A stretch of 64,000 bases of DNA from Hyphomicrobium sp. LHD-15 (GCF_031157355.1 NZ_JAVIFT010000003.1:186001-250000); one strand, 5' to 3'. Positions 53,691 to 63,600 are shown, counted from the stretch's first letter. Notes: a model not told the origin generated them from the letters alone. A program made the numbers and translations.

Positions 53691-55805
53691 ATGCGGCCCA
53701 ACGAGCTTTCCCCCCTGTTCGCGTCTGCCGACACCCTTAAGGGCGTCGGCCCCCATGTGCTGACACTGCTCAAGAAGGCCCTGAAGCTCCCGCCCGGCGT
53801 CATCCAGCCCCGCATCATCGACCTTTTATGGCACCTGCCGACCGGCATCATCGACCGGCGCGCCGAGCCGACCGTCGTGGCCGCGATCCCCGGGACGATC
53901 GCCACCCTCAAGGTGCGGGTCCTGAAGCACAAGGCGCCGCCGCGCGGCAACAACAAGGCCCCCTACAAGATCGCAACCGAGGACGAAACCGGCCGTCTGG
54001 ACCTGATCTTCTTCCGCGCCGAGCGTTCCTTCATCGAGCGCCAGCTGCCGGTCGGCGAGGAACGTTACGTCTCGGGCCGTGTCGAGCGCTACGGCGAAAC
54101 ATTGCAGATGGCGCATCCGGATTACATCGTGGCACCGGAAGCGCGCGACGATCTCCCGCTGCTGGAGCCCGTCTATCCGTTGACCGGCGGCCTCTCCGGA
54201 AAAGTCATGCTGAAGGCCGAACGGCAAGCCCTCGGCAAAGCCCCCGCGTTCGCCGAATGGCAGGATCCCGCCTGGCTGAAGCAGCGCGGCTGGCCCTCAT
54301 TCGGCGAAGCCCTGAAACGGCTCCATCATCCCGATGACGCGGCCGATGTGTCGCTCGGCAGCGCGCCCCTCCAGCGGCTGGCCTACGACGAGCTGCTTGC
54401 CAACCAGCTCGCCCTCGCCATCGTCCGCGAAAGCTTCAAGGCCCAGCGCGGCCGCCCCGTCTCGGGCAACGGACGCCTGCGCGCGAAGATCGAAGCGGCC
54501 CTGCCGTTCAAGCTGACGAACTCGCAAGTCTCCGCCTTGAAGGAAATCGGCGACGACATGGGCTCGCCGCGCCGCATGCTGCGCTTGCTGCAAGGCGACG
54601 TCGGCTCCGGTAAAACCGTTGTCGCCTTGATGGCGATGGCAACCGCAGTCGAAGCGGGTGCCCAAGCAGCTCTCATGGCCCCGACCGAAGTGCTCGCACG
54701 CCAGCACGCCGAGACCATCGCGCCGCTGGCCGACGCAGCGGGTCTCCGCCTCGGCCTCCTGACCGGCCGCGAGAAAGGCCGCGCTCGCGACGAGCTTTTG
54801 AACCGCCTTGCGTCCGGCGAGATCGATATCCTCGTCGGCACCCACGCTCTGTTCCAGGATGACGTGGTGTTTCGCGATCTCGCGTTCGCGGTGATCGACG
54901 AGCAGCATCGCTTCGGCGTGCACCAGCGCCTCGCGTTGCAGACCAAAGGCGGCCAGGGCGGCGCCAACATGCTGGTGATGACGGCGACGCCGATCCCGCG
55001 CACGCTGTTGATGACCCACTACGGCGATCTCGAAGTTTCGCGCTTGAACGAAAAGCCCGCTGGCCGCAAACCGATCACGACCAAGCAAATCCCCAAAGCG
55101 AGCCTCGAAAAGCTCATCGCCCGCATCAAGGTGCAGCTCGCCGAAGGCGCGCAGGTTTACTGGGTCTGCCCCCTGATCGAAAGCTCCGACGTGTCCGATC
55201 TCGCCGCTGCCGAGGAACGCCACGCGCACCTGACGCAAATCCTGGGCGAAGGCGTCGGACTGCTCCATGGCGGCATGAACGCGACGGCCAAGGACGCGAC
55301 GATGGCGGCCTTCGCCGACGGCAATCTCAAGGTGCTCGTCGCCACCACCGTGATCGAGGTTGGCGTCAACGTGCCGAACGCCAACATCATGGTCATCGAG
55401 CACGCCGAGCGCTTCGGCCTCGCTCAGCTTCATCAGCTGCGCGGACGCGTCGGGCGCGGCAGCCGCGAGAGCTTCTGCATGCTGCTTTATCAGGAACCGC
55501 TGAGCAAGACCGCCGAGCAGCGCCTCAAGATGATGGAAGATACGGAAGATGGCTTCCTGATTGCCGAGAAGGACCTCGAACTGCGCGGCGGCGGCGAGGT
55601 ACTCGGCGCGCGCCAGAGCGGCGAAGCAGAATTCCGGGTCGCCGGCGGCGTGAACTTTTCGGAAATGCTGCAGGCGGCCCACGATGACGCCCGCTTGATC
55701 TATCAGGCCGACCCGGATCTCTTGTCGGAGCGCGGACAGGCGCTTCGCCGCCTGCTCTACCTGTTCGAATGCGACGAAGCCATCCGCCTCTTCCGCGCGG
55801 CGTGA
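53691..55805 (+). CDS. recG: ATP-dependent DNA helicase RecG
   Basis: A 704-residue branched-DNA helicase that drives fork reversal and Holliday-junction migration. Seen: the N-terminal wedge/OB domain (VRVLKHKAPPRGNNK and following, about 60-160), Walker A GDVGSGKTVVA (about 302), DEQHRFGVHQR (about 402), MTATPIPRTLLMTHYGD, GLLHGGMNATAKDA and the QLRGRVGRGSRESFC motif VI, then the GEVLGARQSGEAEFRVA C-terminal block. Length is typical. It diverges from sdhE-mfd over 183 bp and converges on the DUF502 gene, the stops being 5 bp apart. Confidence 0.97.
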   Translation: MRPNELSPLFASADTLKGVGPHVLTLLKKALKLPPGVIQPRIIDLLWHLPTGIIDRRAEPTVVAAIPGTIATLKVRVLKHKAPPRGNNKAPYKIATEDETGRLDLIFFRAERSFIERQLPVGEERYVSGRVERYGETLQMAHPDYIVAPEARDDLPLLEPVYPLTGGLSGKVMLKAERQALGKAPAFAEWQDPAWLKQRGWPSFGEALKRLHHPDDAADVSLGSAPLQRLAYDELLANQLALAIVRESFKAQRGRPVSGNGRLRAKIEAALPFKLTNSQVSALKEIGDDMGSPRRMLRLLQGDVGSGKTVVALMAMATAVEAGAQAALMAPTEVLARQHAETIAPLADAAGLRLGLLTGREKGRARDELLNRLASGEIDILVGTHALFQDDVVFRDLAFAVIDEQHRFGVHQRLALQTKGGQGGANMLVMTATPIPRTLLMTHYGDLEVSRLNEKPAGRKPITTKQIPKASLEKLIARIKVQLAEGAQVYWVCPLIESSDVSDLAAAEERHAHLTQILGEGVGLLHGGMNATAKDATMAAFADGNLKVLVATTVIEVGVNVPNANIMVIEHAERFGLAQLHQLRGRVGRGSRESFCMLLYQEPLSKTAEQRLKMMEDTEDGFLIAEKDLELRGGGEVLGARQSGEAEFRVAGGVNFSEMLQAAHDDARLIYQADPDLLSERGQALRRLLYLFECDEAIRLFRAA

Positions 55806-55809
55806 TGCT

Positions 55810-56619
55810 CTACGGCGTCCCTGCCTCAGGCGGTGGTGGCCGCCGCGTCTCGGTCTTGACGCCGCGTTCCGCGAGCAACTTCAGGCGGGCCTCGTAGTCC
55901 GGCACCACCATGCCCGCAGAGATCACGATCTTCGCCGCATCCTCGACGCTCATCTTGAGGAACGTCACGTCGCGCCGGGGCACGAAGCAGATGAAGCCGG
56001 TCGGCGGCACGATGCCGGTCGGCATGAACACGGTCAGCAGATCTTCCTCGCCGCCCGGCTGCGTGATCGAGATCTCGCCCTTCGTCTCGCCCGTCACGAA
56101 CACGATCGACCACAGCCCTTTCGAGGGAAACTCGATCAGGCCGACTTTCTGAAAGCCTTGCTGCTGACCCGTCGCGGTCGCCGAGACCAGCGACTCGAAG
56201 AACTGCTTCAGCGCCCGGTACACGTTGCGCACGATCGGCATCCGGTCGAGCGCCATCTCGCCAAACGAAATCAGCGAGCGGCCGAGCAGGTTGGCGGTAA
56301 GCGCGCCTGTGATCGTGAGAAACAGGATACCGAACAGAAGCCCGATGCCGGGCACCGCAAACGGAAGGTAGGTATCCGGCAGATAGGCCGTCGGCACGAA
56401 CGGCTTGAGCCACGCGTCGGTGACGTTGATCACCCACCAGATGATGTAGATCGTGAGCGTCACCGGGCCGACAATGATCAGACCCGTGAGGAAGTAGTTG
56501 CGCAGCCGCGCACCAATCCGAAGCGGCGCCCCATCGTCTGCCGCCAAAAGCTGAATCCCGGCAGAAAGACCGCCGTCGTCGCCGCTTTGAGGCTTCTTGC
56601 TTTTGGGATTGTCCGTCAT
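55810..56619 (-). CDS. DUF502 family membrane protein
   Basis: A 269-residue inner-membrane protein. Two hydrophobic helices at about 42-65 and 88-112 (YFLTGLIIVGPVTLTIYIIWWV and GIGLLFGILFLTITGALTANLLG) are followed by the conserved MPIVRNVYRALKQFFESL and a beta-rich soluble part with GLIEFPSKGLWSIVFVTGETKG and VFMPTGIVPPTGFICFVPRRDV. These blocks define DUF502, whose role is unknown. It lies tail-to-tail with recG. Confidence 0.9.
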   Translation of the reverse strand: MTDNPKSKKPQSGDDGGLSAGIQLLAADDGAPLRIGARLRNYFLTGLIIVGPVTLTIYIIWWVINVTDAWLKPFVPTAYLPDTYLPFAVPGIGLLFGILFLTITGALTANLLGRSLISFGEMALDRMPIVRNVYRALKQFFESLVSATATGQQQGFQKVGLIEFPSKGLWSIVFVTGETKGEISITQPGGEEDLLTVFMPTGIVPPTGFICFVPRRDVTFLKMSVEDAAKIVISAGMVVPDYEARLKLLAERGVKTETRRPPPPEAGTP

Positions 56620-56771
56620 CGCGGGCTATCGTGGGGTCTCGGAGTGCCTCTCGTCAACACCCGCCACTGAAGCGTGTTGTGTCCACCGCTCCGCGCCACC
56701 ATCGTCGCCCGACCCAAAACGCGGCAGGAAAACGAAACCGGCCCTCCAAAGGAGCGGCGAAAGCTTCACTT

Positions 56772-58223
56772 TTATTGAGTTACGACGAGACAGTCGAAGC
56801 CCTGCGGCCGCAGCGTCTTGCAAAGCTGCGTCGGCTCCTTCGCATCCGCGTAAGGCCCAAGCCGCACGCGATAGAAGGTCCCCATGCTGCCGATGACGGC
56901 CTCGTCGATCTCGGACGACACCGCCCCGCTCTGAACGCCCGGATAGGCGTCGAGCGATCGCGCAAGGCGCTCCGCCTCGTCGCGCGAGCGGACCGCAGCG
57001 ACCTGCAGCTTGTAGGCGCCGCCTGTCGGACCGGCGGACGCTGTCTTGGTCTTGGCCGCGACCGGAGGAGGAGCGGCTGCCGACTGCGGACCCGCCCAAG
57101 GCAGCTCCGTCGGGCTTTCTGGGCCACGCTGGACCATCGACGATGTCTGCGCGGTCGAAACCGTCGTCTCCTGCCCCCAGCCGAGGGATTGCGGGGTGGA
57201 GCCGGTCGTAACTGCGGTCGAACCATCAGTCGAAGCCGCCTGCGAGCTGGAGGTACCCGATCCGAAAATATTGCCGAAGAAGCCGCTGACTGCGGAGCCG
57301 GCGCCCGCAAGCGGGTTCGATGTTCCGGCGGACGAAGACGCGGCCGGTGCCGAGCCCATCGGATTGATGCCGTTCGTTTCCGGGGCGGGCGCGTAACCCG
57401 TCGCGGCGGCGACCTGCTGCGGTGGAGCTGCGGCTTGCGCGGCTGCCGCATCCGTTTGCGTTTCCCAAGAAGAGCCCTGAGCCACTGCAGGCGCGCCATC
57501 CGAAGACGGCCCGAAGGCACTGGCCTGCGGCGCGGCCGGAGCCTGAGCGACCGTCCCCGGCAACGTCGTCGGCGCGGCGGCCGGTTGTGTCTGAGCCGTC
57601 TGAGAGGAACCCGTCAGCGAAGGCAGCGTCGGCAGGAAATTCCAGAACGACGACTGCTGCGAAGCATTGACGACCTGTGCACCGGACTTTGCCCCAGGCG
57701 CCGAAGCCGTCCCTTGATCGAGCGGCGCCGCGCCGATTGTCGGCGGGTTGTCGCCCAACCCCGCTTCGCGATAAGCGAGCTGGCGTTCCTCGGTCGCCTT
57801 CTTCTTGAGATCATCCGGCAGGCCGCCCTTGAGCCAGACCGCCGTGGTGAGATCGGAAATCGCCTGCGCGGGGCGGCCCTGCTTGCGGTAGGCCGTGCCG
57901 CGATAGTAAAGCGCCCGCGCCATCTGCCCGTTCGGCAAACCGCCGCTCGCGAGCGCAGAACTCAGGTTCTGCTCGGCGCCGGCCATATCGCCGGCCTCGA
58001 ACGCCTTGAGCCCGGCGGCGTAAGCACGCTGCGTAGCGGCTGGATCTCTCTGGGCGTCGCCTTCGGACTTTTCCTTGGCGGCCTTTGCGCTCTTGCCGGC
58101 CTTCTTGGTTTCGCCAGCGGCATCGGCATTCAGCGGCAACCCCGCAAGCCCGACTGCCAGGCATGCAGCGGCGAGCCACGGCAGCCTCCCGGCGCCCGTC
58201 CAACGATGAGCAGCATTTACCAT
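56772..58223 (-). CDS. Exported protein with TPR-like helices and C-terminal SPOR domain
   Basis: A 483-residue envelope protein. The N-terminus has a signal peptide (about 10-36). Residues about 65-150 form tetratricopeptide-like helices (AGLKAFEAGDMAGAEQNLSSALA, ARALYYRGTAYRKQGRPAQAISDLTTAV). A long Ala/Ser/Thr/Pro/Gln-rich disordered linker (about 165-400) leads to a SPOR domain at about 405-483 (YKLQVAAVRSRDEAERLARSL, then FYRVRLGPYADAKEPTQLCKTL), which binds denuded peptidoglycan at septa. It therefore probably spans the periplasm and localises to division sites. It is upstream of the DUF502 gene on the same strand. Confidence 0.85.
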   Translation of the reverse strand: MVNAAHRWTGAGRLPWLAAACLAVGLAGLPLNADAAGETKKAGKSAKAAKEKSEGDAQRDPAATQRAYAAGLKAFEAGDMAGAEQNLSSALASGGLPNGQMARALYYRGTAYRKQGRPAQAISDLTTAVWLKGGLPDDLKKKATEERQLAYREAGLGDNPPTIGAAPLDQGTASAPGAKSGAQVVNASQQSSFWNFLPTLPSLTGSSQTAQTQPAAAPTTLPGTVAQAPAAPQASAFGPSSDGAPAVAQGSSWETQTDAAAAQAAAPPQQVAAATGYAPAPETNGINPMGSAPAASSSAGTSNPLAGAGSAVSGFFGNIFGSGTSSSQAASTDGSTAVTTGSTPQSLGWGQETTVSTAQTSSMVQRGPESPTELPWAGPQSAAAPPPVAAKTKTASAGPTGGAYKLQVAAVRSRDEAERLARSLDAYPGVQSGAVSSEIDEAVIGSMGTFYRVRLGPYADAKEPTQLCKTLRPQGFDCLVVTQ

Positions 58224-58332
58224 GCGCTTTTTGTTCCCTGCCGTCCGTAGAGACGCACAACCCCGTGAAACGTTTAGGTCAAGCAGACCTAAGAGGCAAA
58301 TCCGGGGCAGTACGGTGACGATCCTTATCCCC

Positions 58333-60153
58333 TCATTCCACCGTGACCGACTTCGCCAGATTGCGCGGCTGATCGACGTCAGTCCCCATGAACACCGCCG
58401 TATGATAGGCGAGCAGCTGCACCGGCACCGCGTAGATCAACGGGTTGGTCAACGCGTGTGCCGTCGGCGTCGAGATATGGGCCGCCAGCGCACATCCGAT
58501 TTTTTCTGGATTTGCATTCGAAATCAATATGATCTGCCCACCGCGCGCAGCCACTTCCTGCACGTTCGAGATGGTCTTTTCGAGGAGATCATCCTCTGGC
58601 GCCACCACGATCACCGGCACCCGCTCGTCGATCAGCGCGATCGGCCCGTGCTTGAGCTCGCCCGCCGCATAACCTTCAGCGTGGATGTAGGAGATTTCCT
58701 TGAGCTTGAGCGCCCCTTCGAGCGCCAGCGGATAGCTGGAGCCGCGCCCGAGATAGAGCACATCCCTCGCCTTCGAGAGCCCCTGGGCCAGCTCGATGAA
58801 CTGATCCTCGTTGCGCAGCATCGTGGAAATGAGCCGCGGAACCTCGACCAGCGCCGTAACCAGCTCCTGCTCGAGCGCGTCCGAAACAGTCCCCCGCGCG
58901 CGACCAAGCGCGATCGCGAGGCACGCGAGCGCTGCAAGCTGGCAGGTGAAGGCCTTGGTCGAAGCAACGCCGATCTCCGGCCCCGCCAGCGTCGGCAGCA
59001 CCGCATCCGATTCGCGCGCGATGGTAGAGGTCCGCACGTTGACGATCGACGCGATGCGCTGCCCGTTGGCTTTCGCGTAGCGCAGCGTCGCCAGCGTGTC
59101 GGCGGTCTCGCCGGATTGCGAGACGAAGAGAGCCAATCCGCCCGGCGGCAACGGCGCCTCGCGGTAACGCAATTCCGAAGCGACGTCGATCTCGACCGGC
59201 AAGCGCGCATAGCGCTCGATCCAGTATTTACCGACCAGCCCCGCATAGTAGGCCGTTCCGCAAGCCGAGATCGTCACGCGCGAGATCTTGGTGAGATCGA
59301 TGCCGAGATCCGGAAAGTTGACCTTGCCGTTCGCCATGTCGAGATAGTTCGACAGCGTGTGGCTGATCACGTCCGGCTGCTCGTGGATTTCCTTCGCCAT
59401 GAAATGGCGGTGATTGCCCTTGTCGACGAGCAGCGAGCTCGCGACCGACTTGATCAGCGGCCGCTTCACGGGCGCGCCATCCCGGTCGAACACCTCGACG
59501 CCCGCGCGCCGCATGACGGCCCAGTCGCCTTCTTCGAGGTAGGTGATCGCATCGGTGAACGGGGCCAGCGCGATGGCATCGCTCCCGAGATACATCTCGC
59601 CGCGCCCATGTCCGATCGCGAGCGGGCTTCCCTGCCGCGCCGCGATCATCAGATCGTCCTCACCCGCGAAGATGATGCCGAGCGCGAACGCGCCCTTGAG
59701 CTTCTTGAGCGCTTGCTTGACGGCCTCGACCGGCCCCGCGCCTTGCTGCATTTCGTCGGTGACGAGATGGACGACGGCTTCCGTATCGGTGTCGGTCTCG
59801 AAGGTGTGGCCCTTGGCGCTGAGCTCGGTCTTGAGCTCGCGGAAATTCTCGATGATGCCGTTGTGGACCACCGATACCTTCGCGCTCATGTGCGGATGCG
59901 CGTTGCGCTCGGTCGGCCGCCCGTGCGTGGCCCAGCGCGTATGCCCGATGCCCGTGTGCCCCGACAACGGCTCTGTCAGCAGGCGCGTTTCCAGATTGCG
60001 CAGCTTGCCTTCCGCGCGCCGCCGCTCGAGATGTCCGTTCTCGACGGTCGCGACGCCGGCGCTGTCATAGCCGCGATACTCGAGCCGCCGCAAAGCATCG
60101 ACAAGATCCGTCGCCACGGGCTTGTTGCCGAGAATGCCGACAATGCCACACAT
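58333..60153 (-). CDS. glmS: Glutamine--fructose-6-phosphate aminotransferase (isomerising)
   Basis: A 606-residue enzyme that makes glucosamine-6-phosphate from fructose-6-phosphate and glutamine for peptidoglycan and lipopolysaccharide. Seen: MCGIVGILGNKP with Cys1 (after Met removal) as the amidotransferase nucleophile, GHTRWATHGRPTERNAHPH, FETDTDTEAVVHLV in the glutaminase domain, and two SIS sugar-isomerase domains (ISACGTAYYAGLVGKYWIERYAR and YLGRGSSYPLALEGALKLKEISYIHAEGYAAGELKHGPIALI-type blocks). It ends with the conserved DQPRNLAKSVTVE. No glmS ribozyme is expected in Proteobacteria. It follows glmU by 119 bp. Confidence 0.97.
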   Translation of the reverse strand: MCGIVGILGNKPVATDLVDALRRLEYRGYDSAGVATVENGHLERRRAEGKLRNLETRLLTEPLSGHTGIGHTRWATHGRPTERNAHPHMSAKVSVVHNGIIENFRELKTELSAKGHTFETDTDTEAVVHLVTDEMQQGAGPVEAVKQALKKLKGAFALGIIFAGEDDLMIAARQGSPLAIGHGRGEMYLGSDAIALAPFTDAITYLEEGDWAVMRRAGVEVFDRDGAPVKRPLIKSVASSLLVDKGNHRHFMAKEIHEQPDVISHTLSNYLDMANGKVNFPDLGIDLTKISRVTISACGTAYYAGLVGKYWIERYARLPVEIDVASELRYREAPLPPGGLALFVSQSGETADTLATLRYAKANGQRIASIVNVRTSTIARESDAVLPTLAGPEIGVASTKAFTCQLAALACLAIALGRARGTVSDALEQELVTALVEVPRLISTMLRNEDQFIELAQGLSKARDVLYLGRGSSYPLALEGALKLKEISYIHAEGYAAGELKHGPIALIDERVPVIVVAPEDDLLEKTISNVQEVAARGGQIILISNANPEKIGCALAAHISTPTAHALTNPLIYAVPVQLLAYHTAVFMGTDVDQPRNLAKSVTVE

Positions 60154-60272
60154 CGGTGAGCCTTTCGCTGCATTGCTGGAATGAGATCCGAACGCGAGAA
60201 CACGCCCGAAATGCCGTACGAGAGGAGAGGCCGCCTGATCAAATCAAACAATATGTCGATTCTTAACTTAAG

Positions 60273-61628
60273 CTATTTTCCGGCGGCCTTCCGCCGCGCC
60301 ATCATGGAGCGGAACTTCTCCGCCCACCCTGGCCGCACGTCCTGTTCGCTGCGCTCGAGCGCGAGCGCACCTGCCGGAACGTCCTTGGTAATGACGCTGC
60401 CCGAGCCGACGTAGGCCCCGGCCCCGATCTTGAGCGGCGCCACCAGCGCCGAGTTCGAGCCGACGAACGCGCCCTCCCCGATCTCGGTCTTGTGCTTGAA
60501 GAAGCCGTCGTAGTTGCAGAAAATCGTACCGGCGCCGATGTTTGCCTTGGCGCCGACCGTTCCATCGCCGAGATAGGCGAGATGGTTGGCTTTCGCCCCA
60601 TCGCCCAGCGCCACGTTCTTGACCTCGACGAAATTTCCGATGTGCACGTCGCGTCCAAGCACCGCACCGGGCCTCAGCCGCGCATAGGGTCCAATCCGCG
60701 CGCCATCTCCGACCTGCGCGCCTTCGAGATAGGAATTGGCCTTGATCTCCACCTCGTCGCCGACCGTAACGCCAGGCCCGAAGAACACGTTGGGCTCGAC
60801 CAGAACGTCGCGGCCCAGCGCCGTATCAAAAGAGAACCAGACGGTCTCGGGCGCAATCAGGGTCGCGCCGTCCGTCATCGCCCGATCGCGCGCCCGGCGC
60901 TGCCAGATGGCTTCCGCCACTGACAGCTCGCGGCGCGAATTGACGCCCAGAACCTCGTCCTCCTCGCAAACGACGACGCCCGCGCGCCCGCCCGCGTCCC
61001 GCACCAGCGCAATCGCATCGGTGAGATAGAACTCGCCCTTGGCGTTGGCGTTGCCGATTTTGTCGAGCACCGCGAGCGGCCGATCCAGCCGGAACGCCAT
61101 CACTCCCGAGTTGCAGAGACGAATGGCGAGTTCGTCCGCACTCGCATCCTTGGCCTCGCGGATCGCAACCAGCGCGCCACTCGCGTCGGTAACGAGGCGG
61201 CCGTAGCTGCCCGGATCGCGCGCCTCGAACCCGAGCACGGCAACCTGCGCGCCGCGATCCAGTTCGCCGATCAGCGCCGAAACGGTCTCTTGCGTGATGA
61301 GCGGCGTATCCGCGAACAACACCAGAAGATCGCCCGTGTGCTGCGCAATGGCCTCCCGCGCGGCCAGCACCGCGTCCGCCGTACCGAGTTGGTTTTCCTG
61401 AACGAACACGGCGGCCCCCGAGGCCGCCGCCAGCGCTTCCGATCGCACGTCGTCCATGCCGGGACCGACGACGACCGCCAGCTTCTCGCCGCCCACGCCC
61501 TTTGCCAGCGCCAGCACGTGCCCGAGCATCGAGCGGCCCGCGATGCGATGCAGGACCTTCGGCGTCTGAGAGCGCATGCGCGTTCCCTTGCCGGCGGCAA
61601 GTATCACGGTGAGCAACGATCGGCTCAT
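60273..61628 (-). CDS. glmU: Bifunctional GlmU: N-acetylglucosamine-1-P uridyltransferase / glucosamine-1-P acetyltransferase
   Basis: A 451-residue enzyme making UDP-GlcNAc. Seen: VILAAGKGTRMRSQTPKVLH (pyrophosphorylase signature with the nucleotide-binding Arg and Lys), QLGTADAVLAA, GEFYLTDAI and the hexapeptide left-handed beta-helix from about 255 on (VWFSFDTALGRDVLVEPNVFFGPGVTVGD, IGNFVEVKN, NIGAGTIFCNYDG and FVGSNSALVAPLKIGAGAYVGSGSVI), with the acetyltransferase His/Asn in their usual places. It precedes glmS on the same strand, so both steps of amino-sugar supply are encoded together. Confidence 0.97.
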   Translation of the reverse strand: MSRSLLTVILAAGKGTRMRSQTPKVLHRIAGRSMLGHVLALAKGVGGEKLAVVVGPGMDDVRSEALAAASGAAVFVQENQLGTADAVLAAREAIAQHTGDLLVLFADTPLITQETVSALIGELDRGAQVAVLGFEARDPGSYGRLVTDASGALVAIREAKDASADELAIRLCNSGVMAFRLDRPLAVLDKIGNANAKGEFYLTDAIALVRDAGGRAGVVVCEEDEVLGVNSRRELSVAEAIWQRRARDRAMTDGATLIAPETVWFSFDTALGRDVLVEPNVFFGPGVTVGDEVEIKANSYLEGAQVGDGARIGPYARLRPGAVLGRDVHIGNFVEVKNVALGDGAKANHLAYLGDGTVGAKANIGAGTIFCNYDGFFKHKTEIGEGAFVGSNSALVAPLKIGAGAYVGSGSVITKDVPAGALALERSEQDVRPGWAEKFRSMMARRKAAGK

Positions 61629-61940
61629 GCTGAAATCCTGAAGGCTGACAGAATCGGCTGCAAGCTATCCCTCCCCACCGGCGGGCGCAAATGCCCCCGC
61701 CCGCGGACCGTCCGAGCCCAGCATTTGTGCTCGTTTCCGAGCCATCCCGGATCGGACCGCATTATCCCCAAATCGTCCACAGTTGCATCACCCCGTTGCG
61801 TTGACCCCCGGGGGCCGACTCAGACACCAACATTCCATGGCAGAGGCCGCGTTGCCCGGAATGGATTGGCCCAATCTCACGACCGGCTGCGACGCACGGA
61901 AACGCCTCGAACTGAAAGTTTAGGGTCCGGAAGAGAGATC
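61629..61940. other. 312-bp divergent promoter region, glmU / SPOR-like gene
   Basis: No gene is seen. The stretch holds near-matches to DnaA boxes (TTATCCCCA at 61763-61771 and TCGTCCACA at 61774-61782) but no cluster of perfect boxes, and a GGGTCCGGAAGAGAG Shine-Dalgarno-like segment before the plus-strand start. It should contain the promoters of both divergent genes. Confidence 0.4.
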
Positions 61941-62846
61941 ATGACGGAAAAAAGCCTCCCGCAACCGGCTTCGTCCTCGAGCGCGAACACCGCCCGAGGC
62001 CGCACGTTCACCCCGTATGTGCTGATCTGGGCCGGCCTTGCGACCCTATCGCTGGTCTATCTCGGACTGTTGGCGGCCCAACCGGCGATGGTTGCGGGCG
62101 TGCTGGGCGCTGCTCCACAACAGCAGACGGCAAACGCCGAGGAAGATGCCGCTCACAAGCAGGCGCTCGGCGAGGCCGTGGCAGAGGTTCGCACGCTGCG
62201 TGACACGCTCGACCAGTTCCGCAGCGAGCTGATCGAGATCCGCGCCCAGGTAACGAACCAGGGCGACGCGACGCGCGAAGTCGCAAACCGCATCGCAACG
62301 CTTGAAACCGATCCCACCGAGCTGCAGCGCCTCGCCAAGGACGCAACCGCCAAGAACGCCGCCCAGGTCAAGGCAGCCAAGGCCGCCGAAGCCGCCGCGC
62401 ACAAGGCGGAAGCCGCCCAGAAGCTTGCAGCCGAGAAGGCCGCCGGCGACGCCAAGAAAACTGCCAAGGCACCCGGCATCGAAACCGGCAGTGTTGCGCA
62501 GCCGGCCGCCGGAGCGGCCATCACCTTCGGCCCGCCGACAGTCACCCCGACGCCGGCCGCACTCCCGCCGGCCCCGAGCGCGGGCAAGCTCATCGGCGTG
62601 CAGATCGCGACCGGCCCGTCGGTCGACAGCCTGCGCTTGAGCTGGACTCTGCTCAACGAACGTCACGGCGATAGCTTCCGGTCGCTCGAGCCCCGCTACA
62701 CGACCGAAATGTCCGGCTCCGAGCAGACCTACGACCTCGTCGTCGGGCCTTTGGCAAGCACGGACGAAGCGCGCCGCCTCTGCCAGGAGCTGGCTATGAA
62801 GGCCACGCCCTGCACCATCAGCCGCTTCACCGGCGACGCGCTCTAG
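61941..62846 (+). CDS. Membrane-anchored coiled-coil protein with SPOR-like domain
   Basis: A 301-residue inner-membrane protein. One transmembrane helix at about 25-52 (YVLIWAGLATLSLVYLGLLAAQ) is followed by a coiled coil at about 70-135 (EAVAEVRTLRDTLDQFRSELIEIRAQV) and a Lys/Ala-rich helix. The last 85 residues resemble a SPOR domain: LIGVQIATGPSVDSLRLSWTLL and YDLVVGPLASTDEARRLCQELAMKA, with two cysteines. It is predicted to reach from the inner membrane to the peptidoglycan, as for cell-division SPOR proteins. The start at 61941 follows an AAGAGAG site. A strong terminator follows. Confidence 0.78.
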   Translation: MTEKSLPQPASSSSANTARGRTFTPYVLIWAGLATLSLVYLGLLAAQPAMVAGVLGAAPQQQTANAEEDAAHKQALGEAVAEVRTLRDTLDQFRSELIEIRAQVTNQGDATREVANRIATLETDPTELQRLAKDATAKNAAQVKAAKAAEAAAHKAEAAQKLAAEKAAGDAKKTAKAPGIETGSVAQPAAGAAITFGPPTVTPTPAALPPAPSAGKLIGVQIATGPSVDSLRLSWTLLNERHGDSFRSLEPRYTTEMSGSEQTYDLVVGPLASTDEARRLCQELAMKATPCTISRFTGDAL

Positions 62847-62874
62847 TTTTCCGGCGAAACACCTCGCGAAAACC

Positions 62875-62910
62875 AAAAGCCCTCTCCCCGTCCACGGGGA
62901 GAGGGCTTTT
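62875..62910 (+). terminator. Strong intrinsic terminator
   Basis: AAAAGCCCTCTCCCC (62875-62889) pairs perfectly with GGGGAGAGGGCTTTT (62896-62910): 15 bp around a GTCCAC loop. Because it is flanked by A4 and T4 it can act in either direction. It ends the SPOR-like gene transcript. Confidence 0.92.
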
Positions 62911-63033
62911 GCTTGGAAGATTTTTTGCGGAATATCTGCAGCCTGAAGCGCCACGCGTTCGCGGGCACACGACGGCCACACCTTTGGATCACGATTTCGC
63001 CGACCTCCAACCCGTCGCGAGGAGCACCGCGCC

Positions 63034-63516
63034 ATGAAGCCCTTCATGAACCTCGATGAGGTCGAATTCGACGACGTCGAGGAAAACGGCATCTACACGT
63101 CGAGCCGCGGCCAGATCAGCGACCACATCGGCGCGAAAAAGCTGGGCTACAATCTGACCGTCCTGCCACCCGGCAAGGTCCAGTGCCCCTTCCATTCCCA
63201 CCATGGCGAAGAAGAAATGTTCCTGATCCTCGAGGGTGAGGGCGAGCTGCGGTTTGGAGACAAGCGCTACCCGATCCGCAAGCACGATGTCATCGCCTGC
63301 CCGCCCGGCGGCCCTGAAGTGGCGCACCAGATCATCAATACGGGCACGACGACGATGCGCTATCTGGCGCTCTCGAACCTCGTCGATGTCGACGCTTGCG
63401 AGTATCCGGACTCTGGAAAGGTCTCGATCGTCTCCGGCAACCGCGGCGAGCGCGGCCTGCGCAAGATCTTCCGCGCCGAAAACACCGTCGACTATTACGA
63501 TCGCGAGAAGCCCTGA
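63034..63516 (+). CDS. Cupin domain protein
   Basis: A 160-residue single-domain cupin. Seen: YNLTVLPPGKVQCPFHSHHGEEEMFLILEGEGELRFGDKRYPIRKHD, where His-x-His-His and the downstream Glu form the metal-binding motif 1, then PPGGPEVAHQIINTG as motif 2 with the last His ligand. The metal and substrate are unknown; many such proteins act on sugars or bind metabolites. The ATG has GAGGAGC nearby. It stands alone between the terminator and a convergent methyltransferase gene. Confidence 0.85.
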   Translation: MKPFMNLDEVEFDDVEENGIYTSSRGQISDHIGAKKLGYNLTVLPPGKVQCPFHSHHGEEEMFLILEGEGELRFGDKRYPIRKHDVIACPPGGPEVAHQIINTGTTTMRYLALSNLVDVDACEYPDSGKVSIVSGNRGERGLRKIFRAENTVDYYDREKP

Positions 63517-63600
63517 GCAGTGGCGCCCCGAGCTAGGCCGGATTCAACGTAGCTCTAAAGCCCGCCTCGCTCCCGCGTTCCGCTATAGCCGGATGGGCTC

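Noticed and set aside
58222-60159. Long plus-strand open frame over glmS
   Set aside because: It is antisense to glmS, whose motifs and ends match the family exactly.
61763-61782. DnaA-box-like sequences suggesting an origin
   Set aside because: There are only two imperfect matches, no perfect box, no AT-rich unwinding region and no origin-linked genes.
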